Part shown: positions 21,601-33,389 of the stretch, piece after piece
Layout of the letters: every line of letters starts with the position of its first letter
How positions within the stretch are numbered: the stretch's first letter is position 1
NCBI GenBank assembly: GCA_963576735.1
Contig: OY755187.1
Coordinates: 16,120,001-16,184,000 of the forward strand
DNA from: Bedellia somnulentella
Taxonomy: Eukaryota > Arthropoda > Insecta > Lepidoptera > Bedelliidae
DNA: 64,000 nt
Reading direction: 5' to 3'
The notes under the pieces: generated by a model
What the model saw: only the letters and a program-made list of their open reading frames with translations
Told to the model about the DNA's origin: nothing
The model's database searches: none
Program-made: the position numbers and the translations under genes

Positions 21601-24600
21601 GCGGCCGATTTCAGCGAAATGAATAGTTGTGATAAAATCTGTCCAAAGCTTCTACACACCTTGAATATGGTGTCAAAAGAACCGTATAAAATAGCTCTAC
21701 AGAATGAATACCAAAATATTTGAATATGAAGAGATTTTAACCCTTAAACCATACGATAGAGCAATTTCACGTACAAAAAAATTATAAATATTTTCTGACA
21801 CGAACCCAAAGCTTCTACACACCTTGAATATGGTATCAAAAGAACCGTATTAAATAGCTCTACAGGATGCATAGCAAAATATTTGAATATGAAGAGATTT
21901 TAACCCCTCAATCGCAAGTTTAACCCTCAGCGGCCGATTTCAGCGAAATGAATAGTTGTGATAAAATCTGTCCAAAGCTTCTACACACCTTGAATATGGT
22001 ATCAAAAGAACCGTATAAAATAGCTCTACAGAATGCATACCAAAATATTTGAATATGAAGAGAATTTAACCCTTCAACCATACGATAGAGCAATTTCACG
22101 TACAAAAAAAATATAAATATTTTCTGACACGAACCCAAAGCTTCTACACACCTTGAGTATGGTATCAAAAGAATCGTATTAAATAGCTCTACAGGATGCA
22201 TAGCAAAATATTTTAATATGAAGAGATTTTAACGCCGGAATCGCAAGGTTAACCCTCAGCGGCCGATTTCAGCGAAATTAATAGTTGTGATAAAATCTGT
22301 CCAAAGCTTCTACACACCTTGAATATGGTATCAAAAGAACCGTATAAAATAGCGCTACAGAATGCATACCAAAATATTTGAATATGAAGAGATTTTAACC
22401 CTTCAACCATACGATAGAGCAATTTCACGTACAAAAAAATTATAAATATTTTCTGACACGAACCCAAAGCTTCTACACACCTTGAATATGGTATCAAAAG
22501 AACCGTATTAAATAGTTCTACAGGATGCATAGCAAAATATTTGAATATGAAGAGATTTTAACCCTTAAACCATACGATAGAGTAATTTCACGTACAAAAA
22601 AATGATAAATATTTTCTGACACGAACCCAAAGCTTCTACACACCTTGAGTATGGTATCAAAAGAACCGTATTAAATAGCTCTACAGGATGCATAGCAAAA
22701 TATTTTAATATGGAGAGATTTTAACCCCTCAATCGCAAGTTAAACCCTCAGCGGCCGATTTCAGCGAAATGAATAGTTGTGATAAAATCTGTCCAAAGCT
22801 TCTACACACCTTGAATATGGTATCAAAAGAACCGTATTAAATAGTTCTACAGGATGCATAGCAAAATATTTTAATATGAAGAGATTTTAACCCCTCAATC
22901 GCAAGTTTAACCCTCAGCGGCCGATTTCAGCGAAATGAATAGTTGTGATAAAATCTGTGCAAAGCTTCTACACACCTTGAATATGGTATCAAAAGAACCG
23001 TTTTAAATAGCGCTAGAAGATGCATAGCAAAATATTTGAATATGAAGAGATTTTAACCCTTAAACCATACGATAGAGCAATTTCACGTACAAAAAAATTA
23101 TAAATATTTTCTGACACGAACCCAAAGCTTCTACACACCTTGAGTATGGTATCAAAAGAACCGTATTAAATAGCTCTACAGGATGCATAGCAAAATATTT
23201 GAATATGAAGAGATTTTAACCCCTCAATCGCAAGTTTAACCCTCAGCGGCCGATTTCAGCGAAATGAATAGTTATGATAAAATCTGTCCAAAGCTTCTAC
23301 ACACCTTGAATATGGTATCAAAAGAACCGTATAAAATAGCTCTACAGAATGCATACCAAAATATTTGAATATGAAGAGATTTTAACCCTTCAACCATACG
23401 ATAGAGCAATTTCACGTACAAAAAAATGATAAATATTTTCTGACACGAACCCAAAGCTTCTACACACCTTGAGTATGGTATCAAAAGAACCGTATTAAAT
23501 AGCTTTACAGGATGCATAGCAAAATATTTTAATATGAAGAGATTTTAACGCCTGAATCGCAAGGTTAACCCTCAGCGGCCGATTTCAGCGAAATGAATAG
23601 TTGTGATAAAATCTGTCCAAAGCTTCTACACACCTTGAATATGGTATCAAAAGAACCGTTTTAAATAGCGCTACAGAATGCATACCAAAATATTTGAATA
23701 TGAAGAGATTTAACCCTTAAACCATACGATAGAGCAATTTCACGTACAAAAAAATTATAAATATTTTCTGACACGAACCCAAAGCTTCTACACACCTTGA
23801 GTATGGTATCAAAAGAACCGTATTAAATAGCTCTACAGGATGCATAGCAAAATATTTGAATATGAAGAGATTTTAACCCCTCAATCGCAAGTTTAACCCT
23901 CAGCGGCCGATTTCAGCGAAATGAATAGTTATGATAAAATCTGTCCAAAGCTTCTACACACATTGAATATGGTATCAAAAGAACCGTATTAAATAGTTCT
24001 ACAGGATGCATACCAAAATATTTGAATATGAAGAGATTTTAACCCTTCAACCATACGATAGAGCAATTTCACGTACAAAAAAATGATAAATATTTTCTGA
24101 CACGAACCCAAAGCTTCTACACACCTTGAGTATGGTATCAAAAGAACCGTATTAAATAGCTCTACAGGATGCATAGCAAAATATTTTAATATGGAGAGAT
24201 TTTAACCCCTCAATCGCAAGTTTAACCCTCAGCGGCCGATTTCAGCAAAATGAATAGTTGTGATAAAATCTGTGCAAAGCTTCTACACACCTTGAATATG
24301 GTATCAAAAGAACCGTTTTAAATAGCGCTACAGAATGCATACCAAAATATTTGAATATGAAGAGATTTTAACCCTTCAACCATACGATAGAGCAATTTCA
24401 CGTACAAAAAAATGATAAATATTTTCTGACACGAACCCAAAGCTTCTACACACCTTGAGTATGGTATCAAAAGAACCGTATTAAATAGCTCTACAGGATG
24501 CATAGCAAAATATTTGAATATGAAGAGATTTTAACCCCTCAATCGCAAGTTTAACCCTCAGCGGCCGATTTCAGCGAAATGAATAGTTATGATAAAATCT

Positions 24601-25803
24601 GTCCAAAGCTTCTACACACCTTGAATATGGTATCAAAAGAACCGTATAAAATAGCTCTACAGAATGCATACCAAAATATTTGAATATGAAGAGATTTTAA
24701 CCCTTCAACCATACGATAGAGCAATTTCACGTACAAAAAAATGATAAATATTTTCTGACACGAACCCAAAGCTTCTACACACCTTGAATATGGTATCAAA
24801 AGAACCGTATTAAATAGCTCTACAGGATGCATACCAAAATATTTGAATATGAAGAGATTTTAACCCCTCAATCGCAAGTTTAACCCTCAGCGGCCGATTT
24901 CAGCGAAATGAATAGTTGTGATAAAATCTGTACAAAGCTTCTACACACCTTGAATATGGTATCAAAAGAACCGTATAAAATAGCTCTACAGAATGCATAG
25001 CAAAATATTTTAATATGAAGAGATTTTAACCCTTCAACCATACGATAGAGCAATTTCACGTACAAAAAAATGATAAATATTTTCTGACACGAACCCAAAG
25101 CTTCTACACACCTTGAGTATGGTATCAAAAGAACCGTTTTAAATAGCTCTACAGGATGCATAGCAAAATATTTTAATATGAAGAGATTTTAACCCCTCAA
25201 TCGCAAGTTTAACCCTCAGCGGCCGATTTCAGCGAAATGAATAGTTGTGATAAAATCTGTCCAAAGCTTCTACACACCTTGAATATGGTATCAAAAGAAC
25301 CGTTTAAAATAGCTTTACAGAATGCATAGCAAAATATTTGAATATGAAGAAATTTTAACCCTTCAACCATACGATAGAGCAATTTCACGTACAAAAAAAA
25401 AAAAAAAAAATTCTGACACGAACCCAAAGCTTCTACACACCTTGAGTATGGTATCAAAAGAACCGTATTAAATAGCTCTACAGGATGCATAGCAAAATAT
25501 TTTAATATGAAGAGATTTTAACGCCTGAATCGCAAGGTTAACCCTCAGCGGCCGATTTCAGCGAAATGAATAGTTGTGATAAAATCTGTCCAAAGCTTCT
25601 ACACACCTTGAATATGGTATCAAAAGAACCGTATAAAATAGCTCTACAGAATGCATACCAAAATATTTGAATATGAAGAGATTTTAACCCTTCAACCATA
25701 CGATAGAGCAATTTCAAATGATAAATATTTTCTGACCCGAACCCAAAGCTTCTACACACCTTGAGTATGGTATCAAAAGAACCGTATTAAATAGCTCTAC
25801 AGG
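18670..25803 (+). repeat. Left satellite array, 329-bp dimeric unit, about 22 copies
   Basis: Each unit is two related halves of about 165 bp, both starting AAAGCTTCTACACACCTTGA. Half A goes on to CTCAGCGGCCGATTTCAGCG..AAAATCTGTCC. Half B goes on to ACCATACGATAGAGCAATTT..CTGACACGAACCC. Homogenisation is visible: the variant GTTTTAAATAGCGCTAGAAG recurs 3124 bp apart (19875 and 22999), about 9.5 units. One unit has an A run replacing the usual ATGATAAATAT (25393-25410). Short open frames in every unit are by-products of repeat composition, not genes. Confidence 0.95.
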
Positions 25804-25805
25804 AA

Positions 25806-27980
25806 AGAATTGACAAAAATTTAGAAAACATTAAATCTGACGATGTTTTCCGAAAAATTAGATCTGTGGCATTAGCAATAAATGACCGCAACAAAAATGA
25901 TGTTCTTGATCTATATTTATACCAAAACGATCATCAAAATTTTGTTCAAGAGTTATCATTTCCCTTGGGCATAAAAATGTACAGCGCAAAACAAGTAAAA
26001 ATTTTAAAAAAAGTTAATGAAAAGCCTACTTTGTATTTTGATGCCACGGGTGGTGTGATAAGAAAACTTAATACAGAAACAAAAAAGATGAGAACGTTTT
26101 TGTACGCAGGTGTCATAAGTTTAAATCAAAGGATTTGCCCTATATTCTCATTTATATCGGTAAAACATGACACTAATACCATATTTAAATGCCTAAATGA
26201 CTTTAAGAATTTTTTTAAAAAAAGTAATGCCTGGCCAGTTTTTTCGGGAGTGGTAACCGATTTTTCTTTCGCATTAATTAACGCCACATGTGAAGCATTC
26301 AACAAATTAACCCTGAACCAATATTTGGAAATATGCTTCGAAGCAAAGCAAAAAAAGATACCCGAAAATATTACGCCTTTATTTCTTTGTTGTGCGCACC
26401 TTATGAAAAATATGTGCAAAGATATAGATAATAGCGATGTCGAGTGCGAAGAAAAGAAAATATTAAAAGATATGATGGCTAAATTATTTTCAGGTACAAA
26501 TTTAGCTTTTTTGGAAAATTATATTAAAAACTTATATATAATATTGCAATCCCCTTGGGTATCTCAGGATGTAGTTAATGCACAAAAATTATTTAATTCA
26601 TCGGATTCTGAAGATTTTGAGTGTGTTCGAAATTCAGATATTGCTCAATCTGGCATAAAATGTTTAAATAATGACCCTAATTATGTTAAAAGCCCCTATT
26701 ATAGACATTTTAAAGACCTTCTCGAACTCATCAATATAAATTACACACCATCTTTGTCTGTAGAACATATGAATAATTTTTATGATCCCCAGCTATTTGA
26801 GTCAATAATGATAAAATACATTCCCTACTTACCTATGTGGTGTAATATTTTTAAAAAACAACGTTTAAGTAATGCTGTCGTTGAAAATTATTTCGGTCGC
26901 CTAAAATCTATTGCATTAAATAATCAAAAAAATTTAAAACCTACACAACTGATAAGAATAATTACCCGTGAAACATCATCGCTTAGTTCCGAATTTTTAG
27001 AAAATATTGGCAAATCGCAACTTTGTAACAAAAAACACAAGATTTATAAAAAATCCAAAACTAATAGTATCATTGAAGATGAGAAGCAATGGAACCGCAA
27101 AAAAAAACCATCTAAAACCACTCATTTTACCGGTAAATACTTAAAACGATTTAAAATAGAAGAATATAAAACCGATGAAACATGTATCGTCTGTAAAGAA
27201 GGGTCACATGTTGATAAAAAAGTAACTAAATGGATAGAGTGTGGAAAATGTAGTGGATGGTTGCATGAAACGTGTGCACAATCGTTTAATAAAAAAATAG
27301 ACTTTACAAAAAAATTCATTTGCTTTTGGTGTGAAACTACAAAATCTTCAAAAAACAACTTAAAAGATGCAAAAAGTATAAGCATAATAAGCACTGAAAT
27401 ATTTAACATTAAAAATACTGTAAGACAATTGATTAAAGATGATCTAGATACATTGAATCCACCAGAATATCTTTCTAGTTTCGTCGTCGATTATGCACTG
27501 TATTTGTTAAACGAAGACGAATACTACATTTTGCCAGTTGAACAAGCATCTCACCTATATGGCCCAAATAACAAACTTGCGTCTTTTTATGACAAATTAG
27601 AATTTGAGTTAGATAAGGATATTATTTTTCCCATATGTTTAAACTCTCATTACATCCTCGTATTTTTATCTTTAACTTCAAAAGTTCTTCAAATCTATGA
27701 TCCCATGGGCAATGAATCCGTTGTAGGAAATAAAATTATTATGGAAACCAATAAACTTTTGGAAATAAAAAAGAAAAAAATACATTTCCGCAAATATGAA
27801 TCCCCGTCACATGTTTTGCAAACTGATGGCTATAATTGTGGTCCAATAATTATATCTTTTTTTGAATGCATAAAAGAGAAAAAAAATCCTACATCTAAAA
27901 TAAATTTTGATGAGTATCGTACGTTTATAAAAAATTTGATTCTTCAGAAAAGCGACGCAGTAAAGTCAAAAAAACCATGA
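25806..27980 (+). CDS. DDE transposase-PHD-Ulp1 (C48) fusion protein, 5'-truncated
   Basis: A frame of about 725 codons without stops. It has no ATG near its start: the frame runs back into the satellite to a stop at 25788-25790, and the first Met lies well inside the fold. Residues are counted from codon 25866. Candidate catalytic acids are D59 (LYFDATGG), D132 (VVTDFSF) and E340 (NAVVENYFGRLK). A C-x2-H motif (175-178, CCAH) lies between D132 and E340, as in Mutator/hAT/P-like transposases. A C4HC3 PHD finger follows (C440, C443, C459, C462, H467, C470, C486, C489). The C-terminus is a Ulp1-like cysteine protease with H595, D612, Q652 and C658 at spacings typical of C48 peptidases. It probably cuts and joins the element ends. 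PHD could read chromatin and the protease could act on SUMO-like conjugates (inference). The Cys/His-rich N-terminal part found in the decayed copy at 32826-33053 is missing here, so this copy may lack its DNA-binding region or use an unseen upstream exon. Confidence 0.9.
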   Translation, partial: RIDKNLENIKSDDVFRKIRSVALAINDRNKNDVLDLYLYQNDHQNFVQELSFPLGIKMYSAKQVKILKKVNEKPTLYFDATGGVIRKLNTETKKMRTFLYAGVISLNQRICPIFSFISVKHDTNTIFKCLNDFKNFFKKSNAWPVFSGVVTDFSFALINATCEAFNKLTLNQYLEICFEAKQKKIPENITPLFLCCAHLMKNMCKDIDNSDVECEEKKILKDMMAKLFSGTNLAFLENYIKNLYIILQSPWVSQDVVNAQKLFNSSDSEDFECVRNSDIAQSGIKCLNNDPNYVKSPYYRHFKDLLELININYTPSLSVEHMNNFYDPQLFESIMIKYIPYLPMWCNIFKKQRLSNAVVENYFGRLKSIALNNQKNLKPTQLIRIITRETSSLSSEFLENIGKSQLCNKKHKIYKKSKTNSIIEDEKQWNRKKKPSKTTHFTGKYLKRFKIEEYKTDETCIVCKEGSHVDKKVTKWIECGKCSGWLHETCAQSFNKKIDFTKKFICFWCETTKSSKNNLKDAKSISIISTEIFNIKNTVRQLIKDDLDTLNPPEYLSSFVVDYALYLLNEDEYYILPVEQASHLYGPNNKLASFYDKLEFELDKDIIFPICLNSHYILVFLSLTSKVLQIYDPMGNESVVGNKIIMETNKLLEIKKKKIHFRKYESPSHVLQTDGYNCGPIIISFFECIKEKKNPTSKINFDEYRTFIKNLILQKSDAVKSKKP

Positions 27981-28021
27981 TTAATGAATGAAACTTAATT
28001 TAAACTTTAATTTTTTATTTA

Positions 28022-28305
28022 TGAAAGTATTTGTGCTGTGTAGTGTCGGCTTAGAATAGCACTACCCCATTTCTTCCGGTGGGTGTACGTAAGAGGCGAC
28101 TAACGGTATTGGGGCTTTTAAGGGGTTTTTGGGCGATGCGGTTGGAGACCCATCACCAACAACCTTTACTTTTACCATCTTCTCCCCACTCACATTTCCA
28201 AAAGTGGCTGAGTAATTTCTAATTCCTTAGCTCTGGCTACCCCTTCTAGGGATTTACAGCCGTGAGTATATGTATGTATGTATGTATGTATGTGAAAGTA
28301 TTTGT
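28022..28305 (+). mobile_element. Full-length SINE-A nested in the foldback element
   Basis: TGAAAGTATTTGT (28022-28034 and 28293-28305) is a perfect 13-bp duplication around a 258-bp SINE-A starting GCTGTGTAGTGTCGG. It lies 42 bp after the transposase stop codon and inserted after the foldback element was in place or in a progenitor. Confidence 0.93.
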
Positions 28306-29107
28306 CGTATGAGAAATGCTGATATCATATTCAGTTTATCTGATCCAGAACCACATGACTGAAGAGTTTTTTTGAACATCGATTATTTTCACTTTGTTAC
28401 AGTTGGAATACGCTGATTCTAATTATTATACTAGAGTTGATTTTGGGAATAAAAATACTAAGGAAGAAATAAATGTTAACGCGATGAAGGTGAAAATCAA
28501 AGTTTTTCATTTTTTCAGTTATTATTTACACAAGTCAAATATCATAAACAAATCAAAAACTGAACACAGGATAGAAAAGAGTTCTTAACATTCTTCCACT
28601 CTTCAGAACTTACTGCTTCATTTTTATTGACACCTTAAGGTTCATGGCAGACCTGATTTATAATATTTTCAGTTTGGTATCCTTTTCCTGCAACATGAAA
28701 TAAGGAATTCCATCTCGACTTTAATCTATTTTGGTATTTTACCTATGAAATTAATTCATATGTATTATTGTCACCACACAAACTTTGTGAAAAAGCTCAA
28801 AAGTTAATCGTATTTTTAGTTTGGCCATTTTTTCTGCCTTGATTTATATGAATAAGTCTAGAGAAGTTCGTCCAAGAATTTATAAAAATAACATATACTG
28901 GTTATAAATATTTTACACACCGTGAATTGCGAAAAAACAAAAACCCAAAGAAGAACTATAGACTAAACTAAAAAGAGACTCGAAACAAACTTCTTAATAA
29001 ATCAAGCTTTGCTTTCCAGTTTAAGCTTTTAACTACTTTACTGGTAAAATAATTACAGAGTACAAAAAAGTTATTGTATCAGTATTACTAACTCTTATAC
29101 AATTTAG
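28306..29107. other. Foldback interior without recognised gene
   Basis: A pyrimidine-rich stretch ending TTTGTTACAG (28392-28401) resembles a splice acceptor and is followed by a short open frame ('LEYADSNYYTRVDFGNKN..') to 28588. I do not recognise a family; it could be a terminal exon or chance. Confidence 0.3.
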
Positions 29108-29400
29108 ACTGCTTCCGTGGTCTCAGGTTCGATCCCGGGGGTAAACTCATAAATTTAATTTGTAAGATCTAACCCAGTATGGAAGTATATTGCAGGCTTG
29201 AGTCACCTGATTATCCGAAATTCGAGATGATTCCTTGCTTTGGAGGGCACGTTAAGCCGTCAGTCCCGGCTACTATTACAGTAGTAGTCGTTAGTCTGCT
29301 AACCCGCAATTGGCCAGCAGCGTGGTGGACTAAGGCGGAATCACTTTATATAGGGTAGGCTCCAGCCCCTTGGTGGGGACATATATAGGCTCTGTGAGGA
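29108..29400 (+). mobile_element. Lepidopteran-type SINE ('CACGTTAAGCCGT' family), nested in the foldback element
   Basis: A B-box-like GGTTCGATCCCGGG near the start, then ATTCCTTGCTTTGGAGGGCACG, TTAAGCCGTCAGTCCCGGCT, CAGCGTGGTGGACTAAGGC and CCAGCCCCTTGGTGGGGAC. This body is, from memory, typical of widespread moth and butterfly SINEs. The A-box end is degraded and no target duplication is obvious. Confidence 0.75.
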
Positions 29401-30544
29401 TACAAATTGATATTTAAAAAGTCTTGAAAAAGTTTACTTCTGTTTACGTCTGTCTCCGAAATAATAACATTGGTATCATTACCATAATCTTCCATTGATA
29501 TCTTTATGTTACTTGTCATGTAACTAACAATATAATATATTGAGTAAATAATTAAAAAAAATCCTAAAATTAAAACTTGGGGTTTACTCTTATTTATTCT
29601 TAATATTTTAGATTAAGAAAGAAATAAATTAATTTACATAGATTTAACTGTAAGTTGTTAAAGAAAAGACAAATTATTTTTCACACCTGAATCGTTTAAT
29701 TCCAACCAATTGGTACCTTTTAGTTTGTTCAACAGGATAGCAAATGATGGGTCTATAAACAACATACTCAAAGTTTGTTAAAGTTTTGTGTAGATTTTTA
29801 AATCTCTATAAAACACTTGTTTTAACATGCTCAAGAATAATAGAAGATAAAGCTTTATTACACAAATGATTTATTATATAATCAGTTTGCCATGCAAAGT
29901 CAGAAAATTTTGGCATACATGGTGAAGCACTTAAATTCATACTGTTCGGGTCAGATACAGAGAGTGCAAATCCATAACACCATATCACCTGGATCTCATG
30001 TAAAAATATTTTATTTCGCAGGGTGTTGTTTTGGGCTAATTTTTATTTTGGGCATATCTTAATGATTTTACATACATGGTCGAAGGCGTGTTCGAGTGAG
30101 TATTATTTGCTGATGATATTCCTTTACTCTTTGATGTTTAAAGAAATGAAAAGAAAGTGGTCGAGGTTATTAGCACGTTTTCACAGATTAGGTTGCTTGG
30201 TTTGCTTCCAATGATCCTGATCATTGCAGATCATTGCTGATGATGAATGAATTTGCTTCAATGTCCAAATAAGGCAAACGTTTTAAATTTCCATCATCCA
30301 TCGTGAAGAGTGTTGATAATGAAATGTTAGTATTTTCGGATGACGCAGTTTTCTTAGGTTTGAATCCGAGCTCTAAAAGTGTGACCCACATAAAATCACT
30401 AGCTGGCAGGCTAAGTAATACTGCGTATGCAAATACAGTTTATTGAAGCTATTTTAATATTTTTTAATTTTTTATGGTAATATTGGTTAGAGGTTATTCT
30501 TTAATTTATTAATGCAAAATATAAATTAGTTACTACTCCAAAAA
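29401..30544. other. Foldback interior, unrecognised
   Basis: Short frames at 29806-29988 (-) and 30023-30214 (+) have no motif I can name. They may be remains of a cargo gene. Confidence 0.3.
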
Positions 30545-30910
30545 AAAAACAAGCCAGGTATATAATTTTTCTGAAAATTTCTAAGTCATTTAATCATGTT
30601 TTACCGATATAAATGAGAATACGAGGCAAATTCTTTGATTTACACTTTGTTTTCTTTTTGTTTCTGTATTTATTTTTTCACGATACCACCCGTGGCATCA
30701 AAATATTAGAAGCTTCTCAATCACTCTTTTTTAATTTGTTTTGCGCTGTTTGACTTTGTTTTTATTTCTTTTGTGTATTCATTAGTAAACAAAAGAAATG
30801 ATATTATTATATTTATATATATTTTACAAATACTAACACTACATACAAATATTATAAAATTCTTTTTTTGTGGGTTTGCATAGTCCATAGGTATAGTTTT
30901 GGGGTTTTCT
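30545..30910 (-). pseudogene. Third, highly decayed copy of the foldback transposase gene
   Basis: 30545-30780 follows 32365-32640 (around the CATGTTTTACCGAT, TTTTTGTTTCTGTATT and ACCACCCGTGGCATCAAAAT boxes, the last encoding the first catalytic D region). 30810-30905 follows 33035-33120. The stretch between is deleted. Many small indels; no reading frame. Confidence 0.75.
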
Positions 30911-30930
30911 CATTATTCACATTTTTTTTT

Positions 30931-33110
30931 CCAAATTTCATTGATTTCTATTATAACTTTATTTCTTACAACGGATTCATTGCCCCACTTGCCATAATTA
31001 TAGCCTTTAGTTTGCGAAACATTTGACGGGGATTCATATTTGCGGAAATGTATTTTTTTCTTTTTTATTTCCAAAATTTTATTGGTTTCCATAATAACTT
31101 TATTTCCTAGAACGGATTCATTTCCCATGGGATCATAGATTTGAAGAACTTTTGAAGTTAAAGATAAAAATACGAGGACGTAATGAGAGTTTAAACATAT
31201 GGGAAAAATAATTTCCTTATCAAAATCAAATTCTAATTTGTCATCAAAAGACGCAAGTTCGTTATTTGGGCCATATAGGTGAGATGCTTGCTCAACTGGC
31301 AAAATGTAGTATTCATCTTCGTTTAACAAATACAGTGCATGATCGACGACGAAACTAGAAAGATATTCTGGTGGATTTAACGTAACTAGATCATCTTTGT
31401 TCAATTGTCTTACAGTATTTTTAATATTAAATATTTCAGTGCATATTATGCTAATACTTTTTGCATCTTTAAAGTTGTTTTTTGAAGATTTTGCAGTTTC
31501 ACACCGAAAGCAGATGAATTTTTTTGTAATGTCTATTTTTTATTAAACGATTGTGCACACGTTTTATGCAACCATCCACTTCATGTTCCACACTCTATCC
31601 ATTTAGTTAATTTTTATCAACTTGTGACCCTTCTTTACAGACGATACATGTTTCATCGGTTTTATATTCTTCTATTTTAAATCGTTTTAAGTATTTACCA
31701 GTAAAATGAGTGGTTTTAGATGGTTTTTTTTGCGGTTCCATTGCTCTTCATCTTAAATGATACTTTTAGTTTTGGATTTTTTATAAATCTTGTGTTTTTT
31801 GTAACAAAGTTGCCATTTGCCAATATTTTTTAAAAACTTGGAACTAAATGATTATTCTTAAAAATTGTGCAGTTTTTTTTTTTATTATTTAATGCAATAG
31901 ACTTTAAGCGACTGCAATAATTTTCAAAAGTAACATAATGAGGGTCATTATTTAAAGATTTTATGTCAGATTGAGCAACATCTGAATTTCGAACACTCTC
32001 AAAATCTTCAGAATCCGATGAATTAAATAATTTCTGTGCATTAACTACATCCTGAGATACCCAAGGGGATTGTAATATTTATATATAAGTTTTTAATATA
32101 ATTTTCCATAAAAGCTAAATTTGTACCTAAAAATAATTTAGCCATCATATCTTTCAATATTTTCTTTTCTTCGCACCTGACATTGCTATTATTAATATTT
32201 TTGTCCATATTTTTCATAATGTGTGCACAACAAAGAAATAAAGGCGTAATATTTTTTGGTATCTTTGCTTGGAGCATATTTCCAAATATTGGTTCAGGGT
32301 TAATTTGTTGAATGCTTCACATGCGGCGTTTATTAATGCGAAAGAAAAATCGGTTACCACTCCCGAAAAACGGGCCAGGCATTACTTTTTTCAGAAAATT
32401 TCTTAAAGTCATTTAGGCATTTAAATATGGTATTAGTGTCATGTTTTACCGATGTAAATGAGAATAAAGGGCAAATCCTTTGATTTAAACTTATGACACC
32501 TGCGTACAAAAACGTTCTCATCTTTTTTGTTTCTGTATTAAGTTTTCTCATAACACCACCCGTGGCATCAAAATACAAAGCAGCTTTTCATTAACCTTTT
32601 TTCAAATTACTATTTGTATTGCGCTGTACATTTTTATGCACAAGGGAATTTTCATGATCGTTTTGATATAAATATAGATCAAGAACATCATGTTTGTTGC
32701 GGTAATTTATGGCTAATGCCTCAGATCTATTTTTTCGGAAAACATCGTCAGATTTAATGTTTTCTAAATTTTTGTCAATTTTTAGTTTTTTGCCTTATTC
32801 ACAGACTTCAGTTGTTTTTGGTTAATTATAAAAGATTTTTCGTGCAAAAGTTGGTTTTTAGTATATTTTTTTCAATCTCTCTCACTTGATTTGTACACAT
32901 TTCATTGTGACAAAAATTCTCACTTTCGCTTAGTACCGTGACTTTCGTATGTTTAATTTTATTTTTAAATGACTTACAATGTTGTTGCTTGCATCTAGCA
33001 GTAACAATTATTTCTTTATTTTTTAGATATTTAACATTTTTAAATACTAACAAACAAGTATTATTAAAATTCTTATTTATAAGTTTGCGTAGTGCATAAG
33101 TATAGTTAGG
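30931..33110 (-). pseudogene. Second copy of the transposase-PHD-Ulp1 gene, inverted and inactivated
   Basis: Mirrors 25806-27980 over its whole length with frameshifts and stops in the transposase and PHD parts (for example the PHD region at 31490-31640 and the C-x2-H region at 32205-32235). The protease part is still open (30913-31404). His and Asp of the triad are kept ('NSHYVLVF', 'IYDPMGN'), but the Cys box reads GYNYG instead of GYNCG and then jumps back to a repeat of 'GNESVV', so the nucleophile is lost. It extends further 5' than copy 1. At 32826-33053 it encodes 'CKQQHCKSF' and a downstream C/H pair (ENFCHNEM), plausibly the N-terminal zinc-binding DNA-recognition domain. Confidence 0.9.
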
Positions 33111-33389
33111 TGTTTAGTTTATTGTTTTGGTTGAACATATTATCGTATACTAAGGGATCAATTGTGGATTCACCTTCTTTTTATGCATTTTTTGATTTAG
33201 ACAAGTTTGCTGCGTTTTGAGTTTATTTTGGTATTATAAGCATTGAGTTTTCTCAACTGGATATCCAAACCACTAAAAGAGGAATGGAGAGGAAGGAATT
33301 GCTTAAGGGTCTTTTTTATTATCAAGATGATGGTCAATTGGTCTTGTGATGTCTATTCACCATTAGACCATTTTTGAGTTTCTTTTACA

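Noticed and set aside
20148..25759. Series of 61-93-codon minus frames, one per satellite unit
   Set aside because: They repeat with the 329-bp period, carry no start context or domain, and exist only because the satellite has few stops in that phase. The unit length is not a multiple of three.
18670..25803. CRISPR-like array
   Set aside because: Contiguous homogeneous tandem units without unique spacers, in a eukaryotic genome; it is satellite DNA.
25866..25868. GTG as the translation start of the transposase
   Set aside because: GTG is not a usual eukaryotic start and the frame continues upstream. I treat the gene as 5'-truncated.
26126..27409. Minus frames of 95-97 codons inside the transposase gene
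   Set aside because: Shadows of the real plus-strand frame; no domain.
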